From Cenarchaeum sp. (GTDB lineage: Archaea; Thermoproteota; Nitrososphaeria; Nitrososphaerales; Nitrosopumilaceae): DNA of 15,032 bases. A program made the position numbers and the translations under genes. The notes beneath the pieces were generated by a model. That model saw only the letters and a list, made by a program, of their open reading frames with translations. It was not told where the DNA came from and did no database searches. Shown in pieces: positions 1-4,506 of this stretch (position 1 is its first letter; each line of letters starts with the position of its first letter). The stretch covers positions 1 through 15,032 of the forward strand of contig RKSK01000175.1 in NCBI GenBank assembly GCA_007570915.1, in the 5' to 3' direction.

Positions 1-26
1 GGCTCCATCGCGCCCCCGCGCGCGGG

Positions 27-64
27 CCCCCGTATTAAAGGATTCAAAATCCATAATACGGGGG
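27..64. promoter_or_regulatory. Long inverted repeat containing the TATA region upstream of the cobalamin adenosyltransferase gene
   Basis: The 11-base arm CCCCCGTATTA (27-37) is matched exactly by its reverse complement at 54-64. Inside it a second pair, GGATT (40-44) and AATCC (48-52), closes on a 3-base loop, so the whole is an almost continuous hairpin with a small bulge. The right arm holds an ATAATA element (53-58) centred about 27 bases before the ATG at 83, the usual place for an archaeal TATA box of a leaderless gene. The left arm carries the mirror-image element, which could drive a divergent gene outside the window. It could be an operator, a divergent promoter or a small mobile palindrome; the sequence does not decide. 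Confidence 0.6.
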
Positions 65-82
65 GCCGGCGCGCGCGCGGCA

Positions 83-625
83 ATGCGCATATACACGCGC
101 ACGGGGGACGCGGGCCAGACGGGCCTGCCGGACGGCACGCGCGTGCCAAAGTCCGACGCGCGCGTCATGGCGTACGGGGCCGTCGACGAGGCCAACGCGG
201 CCATTGGCGTGGCCGTCGCGCACGGCGTGGGGGGGCGCCTGCGCGAGATGCTAATGGCCGTGCAGGCCGACCTGCTCACCGTCGGCGCCGACCTCGCCGA
301 CGCGCGCGGGACGGGGGCCGTCAGGGTCAGCGCCGCGATGGTATCGCGCCTCGAGTCGTTCATCGACGAGCTCGACGCGGGCCTCGAGGGGCTCTCCAAC
401 TTTGTCCTCCCCGGCGGGACCGCAGCCGGCGCGCACCTCCACCACGCGCGGACCGTCATGCGCCGCGCCGAGGCCATGGCCGCCGCGCTCGGGCAGGGGG
501 CCGTCAGGCCAGAGTGCGGCGCCTACCTCAACAGGGCCTCTGACCTCCTCTTTGTCATGGCCCGCTCGGCCAACGCCGAGGGGGGAATGGCCGAGCCGAC
601 GTGGGGCGGCGGGGACACACTTTAA
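83..625 (+). CDS. PduO-type ATP:cob(I)alamin adenosyltransferase
   Basis: This 180-residue cytosolic enzyme should transfer the adenosyl group of ATP to cob(I)alamin, making adenosylcobalamin. It shows the family landmarks in order: the N-terminal ATP loop YTRTGDAGQTG (residues 4-14), the helix VDEANAAIGVA (34-44), FVLPGG (107-112), the basic helix ARTVMRRAEA (122-131) and YLNRASDLLFVMAR (148-161). Length and order match the PduO family, which functions as a trimer with active sites between subunits (family knowledge). The ATG at 83 lies about 27 bases from the TATA-like element at 53-58, so the mRNA is probably leaderless. The stop codon TAA sits inside the TTTAAT element that probably starts tRNA-Phe transcription. 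No fault is visible. The role in B12 salvage or synthesis is inferred from the family. Confidence 0.93.
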   Translation: MRIYTRTGDAGQTGLPDGTRVPKSDARVMAYGAVDEANAAIGVAVAHGVGGRLREMLMAVQADLLTVGADLADARGTGAVRVSAAMVSRLESFIDELDAGLEGLSNFVLPGGTAAGAHLHHARTVMRRAEAMAAALGQGAVRPECGAYLNRASDLLFVMARSANAEGGMAEPTWGGGDTL

Positions 626-626
626 T
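621..626 (+). promoter_or_regulatory. Probable TATA box of tRNA-Phe, overlapping the preceding stop codon
   Basis: TTTAAT is the only A/T-rich hexamer ahead of the tRNA. Its centre is about 31 bases before the first tRNA base, allowing a short 5' leader. It includes the TAA stop of the adenosyltransferase gene. Confidence 0.5.
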
Positions 627-654
627 CACGCCGCATGCGGCCCCGCGCGCACGT

Positions 655-728
655 GCCGGGGTAGCTCAGCCCGGGAGAGCACTCGGCTGAAGACCGAGTT
701 GTCGCGCGTTCAAATCTCGCCCCCGGCA
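655..728 (+). tRNA. tRNA-Phe (anticodon GAA)
   Basis: The cloverleaf can be drawn by hand: acceptor GCCGGGG (655-661) pairs with CCCCGGC (721-727), D stem GCTC/GAGC (664-667, 677-680), anticodon stem CTCGG/CCGAG (682-686, 694-698) with loop CTGAAGA, giving anticodon GAA at 689-691. The T loop TTCAAAT is at 709-715, and the discriminator is A728. No intron is present, and CCA is not encoded (the next bases are CCC). One oddity is a C:U mismatch in the T stem, bases 707 and 717, where most tRNAs have a pair. The gene runs toward the tRNA-Ser gene on the other strand. Confidence 0.95.
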
Positions 729-772
729 CCCATGACCTCCGGCGCGCCCGGCGCGCCGCCGCTGGTGGTTGG

Positions 773-869
773 CGCCGGGTAAGGGATTCGAACCCTTGCA
801 CGCTGAAAGCGCAATCGCTTACCTGTTGGGATCTCGAGGCGATCGCCGTAACCACTTGGCTAACCCGGC
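773..869 (-). tRNA. tRNA-Ser (anticodon CGA) with a 13-nt anticodon-loop intron
   Basis: Read on the minus strand, acceptor GCCGGGT (869-863) pairs with ACCCGGC (780-774), the D stem is GCC/GGC, and the anticodon stem is ATCGC/GCGAT (843-839, 818-814). Between the anticodon stem halves lie 20 bases instead of 7. Removing 13 (820-832) leaves loop CTCGAGA with anticodon CGA (plus-strand positions 834-836). A long variable arm (GCGCT/AGCGT), T arm AAGGG-TTCGAAT-CCCTT and discriminator G773 fit a class II serine tRNA. A CCA follows on the minus strand at 772-770 and so is encoded in the genome, unlike in the tRNA-Phe next to it. The exact splice site (after base 37 or 38) is ambiguous by one base; the usual 37/38 site is assumed. 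Confidence 0.93.
820..832 (-). other. tRNA-Ser intron (13 nt)
   Basis: These bases lie between G37 and A38 of the tRNA and must be removed to close a 7-base anticodon loop. Archaeal splicing endonuclease cuts such introns at a bulge-helix-bulge; I did not find a convincing standard form by eye. Confidence 0.8.
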
Positions 870-891
870 GCGCCGCGCGGCGCGGCACTCC

Positions 892-899
892 TTAATATA
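892..899 (-). promoter_or_regulatory. TATA box of tRNA-Ser
   Basis: TATATTAA on the minus strand is centred about 26 bases before the tRNA 5' end at 869, so transcription would begin at or next to the mature 5' end. Confidence 0.65.
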
Positions 900-908
900 G
901 AAAAGCCC

Positions 909-924
909 CCGCGGGGCCCCGCGG
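909..924. repeat. Perfect 16-bp GC palindrome between two divergent promoters
   Basis: CCGCGGGGCCCCGCGG is exactly self-complementary and sits between the tRNA-Ser promoter and the SWIM-gene promoter. A second GC-rich inverted stretch follows to about 950. It may be a structural insulator or simply a product of extreme G+C; no function is shown. Confidence 0.45.
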
Positions 925-958
925 CGCGCGCCGCCCGCGCGCGGCGCGCCAAAAGCAA

Positions 959-964
959 GATATG
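959..964 (+). promoter_or_regulatory. TATA element for the SWIM-domain gene
   Basis: GATATG is centred about 26 bases before the GTG at 987, in the window's usual leaderless arrangement. This spacing supports the GTG as the start. Confidence 0.5.
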
Positions 965-986
965 TGGCCCCGCGCGCGGCGCGCGC

Positions 987-1235
987 GTGAGCGCAGGCAC
1001 GGTCAAGAAGGCAAGGAGGCTCGTCGAGTCCGGCGGCGTGGCCGAGGCCGGCGACGGGATATACCAGGTCAGGTCGTCGAGCGACCCCGCAAAGTCGTAC
1101 ATTGTTGACGGCGAGTCGTGCGACTGCCCGGGGTACAGGAACTTTTACAAGTTTCACGGCGGCAAGGGCATAAGGGCAAACTGCTCGCACCTCGAGGCCG
1201 TGCGCATCTTTCGCGGCGGGGGCGGCACGGGCTAG
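987..1235 (+). CDS. Small SWIM zinc-finger protein
   Basis: This 82-residue protein consists of little more than a SWIM finger: C45-D-C47 followed by C66-S-H68, the CxC...CxH arrangement that binds one zinc ion. SWIM domains usually mediate DNA or protein contact in larger proteins such as MuDR transposases, SWI2/SNF2 helicases and RAD51-associated factors; stand-alone forms occur in archaea (family knowledge). The N-terminal 30 residues are basic and may help bind nucleic acid. The GTG start is chosen because it lies about 26 bases after a TATA element and no ATG fits. Its stop TAG shares the palindrome CTAG (1232-1235) with the stop of the convergent HAD gene. A SNF2 helicase is encoded elsewhere in the window, but a link is speculation. 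Confidence 0.85.
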   Translation: MSAGTVKKARRLVESGGVAEAGDGIYQVRSSSDPAKSYIVDGESCDCPGYRNFYKFHGGKGIRANCSHLEAVRIFRGGGGTG

Positions 1236-2080
1236 CGGGGCGAGCGCATCGTGTCGCTGACCATCCTGTACGCGATGTTCATCACTGACGCGTTGATGGC
1301 GCCCATGAGGTCTCCCCCCTCGTCGTAGTTTCCCCGGTACGGCCCGGCAGTCGTGCGCCTGTCAAGCGCCAGCGCGTGGCCCGTGCGAAACGTGGGGTCG
1401 CCCGCAATGCCTATGGACTGGCCGCCGTTGTTGTTCACGGCCGAAAAGCACGGCACGTCGCTCTTGCTGTCGCCTATGTATATCATGTTGGAGAACGGTA
1501 TGCGGCGCTCATCGGGCTCCTTGTAGTCGTTTACCAGGTACGGGTTTTTCCGGAGCCGCGAGCCCTTTATCCCCTTGTTGATGGCGTGGAGGAACTTTGT
1601 CTTTTCCGTGAACGTGACGGCGGACTTTATCGCGCTTATCCTGCCGTTGTCCTCGGCGAACGTGCCCCCAAACACGTCGTCAAACGTCCCCGCAAACGGC
1701 GTTCCCCTGATGATCTCCTCAAACCCCGAGGATATTATGTAAAATTCCGCGGAAATGCCGGCGTCGGCAAAGTCGGGGTTTGAGGCGACCATCTTTTTGA
1801 CGCGCGGGGCCAGGCTCTCGGCGCCCCTGTTCGGCCTGACCCTCCCCCCGAGCTCGCGCAGCGCGGCGTTTGTGCCCTGCGCGACCCTGCCCGACCTGAT
1901 CATCCCGAGGATCATCGTCATCCACGCGATTGGCGGGTCCCAGCCCGAGGCGACCATGGACTTGTGCTCTGACCAAAAGGCGGCCGTGTCGACGCCGTTT
2001 TGCTCCAGCAAAAAGTTTGTCGTGTCCGGCGCGAGCGTGTCGTCGCAGTCGCAGACGATCGCTATCGTGCTTTGGGCCAT
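1232..2080 (-). CDS. HAD-superfamily phosphatase, phosphoserine-phosphatase-like
   Basis: This 282-residue soluble hydrolase shows the four HAD motifs. Motif I is DCDDT, with nucleophile D11 and acid/base D13. Motif II is IISSG (S118). The motif III lysine is probably K160 or K162, and motif IV is IGDSKSD (D204, D208). A cap region of about 100 residues, rich in methionine and charged residues, lies between motifs I and II, as in C1-type HAD phosphatases such as SerB. The substrate cannot be read from the sequence; a phosphomonoester is likely. The ATG at 2080 is about 28 bases after a minus-strand TATA box, so the mRNA is probably leaderless. The last stop base pairs are shared with the SWIM gene. 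All key residues are present. Confidence 0.88.
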   Translation of the reverse strand: MAQSTIAIVCDCDDTLAPDTTNFLLEQNGVDTAAFWSEHKSMVASGWDPPIAWMTMILGMIRSGRVAQGTNAALRELGGRVRPNRGAESLAPRVKKMVASNPDFADAGISAEFYIISSGFEEIIRGTPFAGTFDDVFGGTFAEDNGRISAIKSAVTFTEKTKFLHAINKGIKGSRLRKNPYLVNDYKEPDERRIPFSNMIYIGDSKSDVPCFSAVNNNGGQSIGIAGDPTFRTGHALALDRRTTAGPYRGNYDEGGDLMGAINASVMNIAYRMVSDTMRSPR

Positions 2081-2104
2081 CCGCGCACGGCCGCGGCGCG
2101 CGGC

Positions 2105-2111
2105 TATTAAA
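2105..2111 (-). promoter_or_regulatory. TATA box of the HAD phosphatase gene
   Basis: TTTAATA on the minus strand is centred 28 bases before the ATG at 2080. Confidence 0.65.
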
Positions 2112-2136
2112 CGGATTCGGCGGCGGGCCCAAAAGG

Positions 2137-2144
2137 TAAATAAT
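2137..2144 (+). promoter_or_regulatory. TATA box of the C2H2 finger / J-domain operon
   Basis: TAAATAAT is centred about 26-27 bases before the GTG at 2167, which makes that GTG, rather than the ATG two codons later, the probable first codon of a leaderless mRNA. Confidence 0.6.
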
Positions 2145-2166
2145 CCCCGCCGCGCGGCGGCGGCGC

Positions 2167-2328
2167 GTGGTCATGCCACTTGTGCACGAGAGCAGGCCAA
2201 AGTGCCACGTCTGCTCGAGGCCCTTTGAGGACATCGCCGCCCTAAGGGAGCACGTGGCCTCCGAGCACGCCGGCGACGCCGGGCCGCGCGGGGCCGGGCC
2301 GGCGCCTGGGGATGTCAGCGTTTTCTAG
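2167..2328 (+). CDS. C2H2 zinc-finger mini-protein
   Basis: A 53-codon frame (51 codons if counted from the ATG at 2173) encodes one classical zinc finger. The finger runs CHVCSRPFEDIAALREH and then H after four residues: C-x2-C-x12-H-x4-H with a hydrophobic core residue and leucine in the expected places. The tail is Gly/Pro/Ala-rich and flexible. Single-finger proteins of about 50-60 residues occur in many archaea and are thought to bind DNA or proteins; no target is known to me. The GTG start is favoured by its distance from the TATA box. The 3' end overlaps the start of the J-domain gene by 17 bases in another frame, so the two are almost certainly translated from one mRNA. Confidence 0.8.
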   Translation: MVMPLVHESRPKCHVCSRPFEDIAALREHVASEHAGDAGPRGAGPAPGDVSVF

Positions 2329-2800
2329 GGCCCCCCTTGCGGCCGCATGCGCGGCGATCGCCGCCGCCGTGCCGCAGGCCCGCGCGCAGGGGGAGGCCGC
2401 GCAGGTCGCAGAGGGCACGCTTGCCATACTCCTCGCCTCGATCGCCGCCGTCGTCGCGCTTGCGCTGTACGTCTCGCGCTCGGCGATCATCCGCCGCAAG
2501 ACCGACTATGACAGGGGCGACTATGCCTCAAAGTCCGACCGGACCGACGAAAAGTACTCCTCGTCGTGGCATGACGACTATGAGGGGCGCCCCGCCGCGC
2601 GGGGGGGCGAGGACCACTATGCGGTCCTGGGCCTAAAGAGGGGCGCAAGCGCAGCCGAGATAAAGGAGCGCTACCGCGAGCTCGCAAAGAGGCACCATCC
2701 CGACAGGGGCGGCGGCGGCGCCGAGCTTGCGCGCATAAACGCCGCGTACGAGGTGCTCTCCGACGCCGAGGCGCGCAAGATGTACGACGAGTCCCTCTAG
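2312..2800 (+). CDS. Membrane-anchored J-domain (DnaJ-like) protein
   Basis: The 162-residue product has an N-terminal hydrophobic stretch ending in ARAQ (residues 7-26) that looks like a signal peptide or first anchor, and a clear membrane helix at about 36-56 followed by RRK. A charged linker rich in Asp, Ser and Tyr (63-98) leads to a C-terminal J domain (101-162) with the invariant HPD at 129-131. The positive charges after the helix suggest that the J domain faces the cytoplasm, where it would stimulate DnaK ATPase activity and recruit it to the membrane. It lacks the Gly/Phe and zinc regions of true DnaJ. The ATG at 2312 overlaps the finger gene by 17 bases. Its stop shares CTAG (2797-2800) with the convergent gene. 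Confidence 0.88.
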   Translation: MSAFSRAPLAAACAAIAAAVPQARAQGEAAQVAEGTLAILLASIAAVVALALYVSRSAIIRRKTDYDRGDYASKSDRTDEKYSSSWHDDYEGRPAARGGEDHYAVLGLKRGASAAEIKERYRELAKRHHPDRGGGGAELARINAAYEVLSDAEARKMYDESL

Positions 2801-3129
2801 GGGCGGCTCGCGCCGACGATCCGCAGCGTGAGCTCGACCCTGCCGGACCGCTGCGAGTATGACGTCAGGTGGGCCGCAAGGCGCATCGGGTCTGCCCCCG
2901 ACGAGCGAACCTCGATCACTGCGAACTCGCCGCTGGGCCCGAGCATCGCGCCGCTTAGCGGCGGCAGCGACGCGGCGTCGCGCATCGTGGCAGCAAGCGT
3001 CGGCCAGCCCCCGCCGGCGCCCTCGGCCATGCTCGCGGCGGCCACGCCATGCGGCGTGCCGCCAAGGACCACCTCGTACGCGGCGCCCGCGTGGGCCCGA
3101 ACGACCTCCTGCGGCCCGACTTGGCCCAT
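2797..3129 (-). CDS. Conserved-looking hypothetical protein, 110 aa
   Basis: I do not recognise this protein. It is soluble, with no cysteine pairs and no membrane helix. An Ala/Gly-rich first half is followed by a section that looks like alternating beta strands (around FAVIEVRSS and RVELTLRIVGA), which suggests a small alpha/beta fold. The minus-strand frame is preferred over the overlapping 110-codon plus-strand frame for two reasons. Its ATG lies about 29 bases from a TTTAAA box, and its stop overlaps the J-domain stop in the CTAG arrangement also seen at two other convergent ends here. It shares its promoter region with the HD-domain gene. Confidence 0.7.
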   Translation of the reverse strand: MGQVGPQEVVRAHAGAAYEVVLGGTPHGVAAASMAEGAGGGWPTLAATMRDAASLPPLSGAMLGPSGEFAVIEVRSSGADPMRLAAHLTSYSQRSGRVELTLRIVGASRP

Positions 3130-3155
3130 TGGCGGGGCGTGCGCGCAAATACAGA

Positions 3156-3161
3156 TTTAAA
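3156..3161. promoter_or_regulatory. Palindromic TATA box placed between two divergent genes
   Basis: TTTAAA is its own reverse complement. Its centre is about 27.5 bases from the ATG at 3186 on the plus strand and about 29.5 bases from the ATG at 3129 on the minus strand. The 56-base gap has one other A/T-rich patch, CAAATACAG around 3146-3154, which is less well placed. A single box may therefore start leaderless mRNAs in both directions. Confidence 0.55.
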
Positions 3162-3185
3162 GAATGCGCCCCGCGCGCGGCGGCG

Positions 3186-3887
3186 ATGCGGCACCTTGGC
3201 GACGTGCGCCCGCTAAAGGAGCGCACGCTCGAGCTCGCGCGCGAGATGGGCCTCACGGAGGGCGTCTATGCCGAGATGCTCGACTATACGGTCGAGCTCT
3301 TCGAGTCGCAGGGCCTGGGCACCGACTATTACGGGTACCACAACGTCATCCACGAGCTCGAGGTCACCTATTCGGCCCTCATGGCCATGCGAGGGCACGG
3401 CAGGGACACGTTCTCGCAGGACGACATCAGGCACATGTACGCAGCCGCGCTCCTGCACGACTTTGAGCCTCAAAAGAACGCCGACAAGCCCCACGAGGAG
3501 GAGGTCCTGAGGTTCATCGACTCTGACCGCAAGGTCGGCGAGCTTGTCGCGAGGGCCGGCCTGAGCATTGACGCCATACGCGCGCTCATACTGCGCACGA
3601 CGTACCCGTTTGAGGGGGAGAACCGCGCGAGGGCAGGCGGCGAGATCGCCGCGTGCCACGAGCGCGCGGGCCTCGGCGAGGGGGCGCGCGAGCACAGCCT
3701 CTGGATGGGATGGTTCCTCTCGGTCCTTGACAGGGTGTGCGGGTATGCGCTCGGGCCGTTCCCAAAGGCCATGGAGATGGCAAAGATGAACGCGCATGCG
3801 CTCGGGTGGCACCCCTACCTCATAGTCCGCCGGTCCGTGTCGTACTTTGAGCGCCTTCTCCCGTCTTTCTCGAGCCGATCGCCCTAA
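3186..3887 (+). CDS. HD-domain metal-dependent phosphohydrolase
   Basis: The 233-residue product carries a metal-binding HD signature: YHNVIHELEV (residues 51-60, with H52 and H56), then HD at 91-92 in AALLHDFEP, and a further acidic/His cluster PHEEE (102-106). The YHNxxH string resembles the first metal-site motif of class I cyclic-nucleotide phosphodiesterases, so a nucleotide or cyclic-nucleotide substrate is possible, but similarity beyond these motifs cannot be judged here. The protein is cytosolic and mostly helical. Although the frame stays open upstream to 2859, the ATG at 3186 is selected by the TTTAAA box about 27 bases ahead. A 65-codon gene starts 2 bases after its stop and is probably cotranscribed. 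Confidence 0.82.
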   Translation: MRHLGDVRPLKERTLELAREMGLTEGVYAEMLDYTVELFESQGLGTDYYGYHNVIHELEVTYSALMAMRGHGRDTFSQDDIRHMYAAALLHDFEPQKNADKPHEEEVLRFIDSDRKVGELVARAGLSIDAIRALILRTTYPFEGENRARAGGEIAACHERAGLGEGAREHSLWMGWFLSVLDRVCGYALGPFPKAMEMAKMNAHALGWHPYLIVRRSVSYFERLLPSFSSRSP

Positions 3888-3889
3888 AG

Positions 3890-4087
3890 ATGGGGTACTG
3901 GGGCATGGGCGGGGGGCGCGGCATGAGGAACATGTTCGCCATGCAGGCCCACTCAAAGAGGTTCCGCTACATGACGAGCTTTGCGCTGCGCGACGTGGTC
4001 CAGGCCCGCATTGACGGGGGCGAGACGGTCGAGTTTGTCACTAGGTTTGACCCCGAGAGGTGGGACTATTACCGCGTCGAGATATGA
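3890..4087 (+). CDS. Small hypothetical protein downstream of the HD gene, 65 aa
   Basis: I do not recognise this protein. It starts with a Gly/Met-rich, flexible segment (MGYWGMGGGRGMRNMFAM), followed by a basic part and a C-terminal half with alternating hydrophobic residues and many charges (LRDVVQARIDGGETVEFVTRF) that looks like helix then strand. The ATG lies 2 bases after the HD stop with no promoter between, so it should be cotranscribed and probably acts with the HD protein. The remarkable density of Gly and Met in the first 18 residues could bind metal, but nothing supports that beyond composition. The small size lowers certainty. Confidence 0.6.
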   Translation: MGYWGMGGGRGMRNMFAMQAHSKRFRYMTSFALRDVVQARIDGGETVEFVTRFDPERWDYYRVEI

Positions 4088-4189
4088 TCGCAGGGCGCCT
4101 GCCGCCTGGGCGAAGAGCCAGGCGCGCCCGCGTGTGGCCGTTGCAGCGTCGGGGCGCGATCGCAGGGCGGCAAGTGGCGCGATCGCAGG
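4086..4189. repeat. Direct repeats with the GATCGCAGG core
   Basis: GGCGCGATCGCAGG occurs exactly at 4153-4166 and 4176-4189, spaced 23 bases start to start; a related TGATCGCAGGGCG lies at 4086-4098. Each 14-base copy contains the palindrome GCGATCGC. The rest of the 4088-4283 gap has no gene I can support, only A/T-rich promoter elements near 4237-4263. Confidence 0.45.
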
Positions 4190-4236
4190 CAGGTGGGCGA
4201 GGTTTTGGCGAATTGCGTTTTTGCCAATGTGTGAAC

Positions 4237-4263
4237 TATTTTTAACTGTGACTCGCTAATATT
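4237..4263 (+). promoter_or_regulatory. Promoter elements of the DUF5679-like gene
   Basis: Two candidate TATA boxes precede the ATG at 4284: a TATTTTTAAC stretch at 4237-4246, which would give a leader of about 15 bases, and TAATATT at 4257-4263, which would give a leaderless mRNA at a slightly short distance of 24 bases. I cannot choose between them. Confidence 0.5.
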
Positions 4264-4283
4264 GCCGGGGTCGTCGGCTAGCC

Positions 4284-4427
4284 ATGACCACGGGGTACTG
4301 CGTCAAGTGCAGGACCAAGCGGGAGATCAAGGGCGCCAAGCCCACGGTCATGAAGAACGGCAAGCCCGCTGTCAGCGGCACGTGCGCAACGTGCAGCACC
4401 CGGATGTTCAAGATAGGCAAGCCTTGA
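4284..4427 (+). CDS. DUF5679-type zinc-ribbon mini-protein
   Basis: This 47-residue protein has two CxxC knuckles, C6-V-K-C9 and C34-A-T-C37, separated by a basic stretch with the signature MKNGKPA and closed by STRMFKIG. The pattern matches a family of tiny zinc ribbons (DUF5679, named from memory) found widely in archaea and some bacteria. Its function is unknown; binding of nucleic acid or a ribosome-associated role is often guessed for such proteins. It lies alone between a repeat-bearing spacer and a T-run terminator, so it is probably monocistronic. All four cysteines are present. Confidence 0.85.
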   Translation: MTTGYCVKCRTKREIKGAKPTVMKNGKPAVSGTCATCSTRMFKIGKP

Positions 4428-4444
4428 GGGCATCCGGAGCCCCC

Positions 4445-4450
4445 TTTTTT
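4445..4450 (+). terminator. T-run terminator after the zinc-ribbon gene
   Basis: Six T residues follow CCCC, 17 bases after the stop. Archaeal RNA polymerase commonly ends on such T tracts without a hairpin. Confidence 0.6.
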
Positions 4451-4479
4451 AGCGCGCAGCGCCCCCCACCTCGCAAGCC

Positions 4480-4485
4480 AAAAAA
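4480..4485 (-). terminator. T-run terminator of the minus-strand gene at 4507
   Basis: AAAAAA on the plus strand is TTTTTT on the minus strand, 21 bases past the stop. With the T run at 4445-4450 it makes two head-to-head terminators about 30 bases apart. Confidence 0.55.
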
Positions 4486-4506
4486 TGGTATATTGTGCCT
4501 TGGTTC

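Noticed and set aside
2828..3160. 110-codon plus-strand frame opposite the hypothetical gene
   Set aside because: It has the same length as the minus-strand frame but shows no promoter fit, and its residues have no protein-like pattern; the minus-strand frame fits both the TTTAAA box and the CTAG stop overlap.
3213..3956. 247-codon minus-strand frame opposite the HD gene
   Set aside because: Antisense to a gene with clear HD motifs; no motif or promoter of its own.
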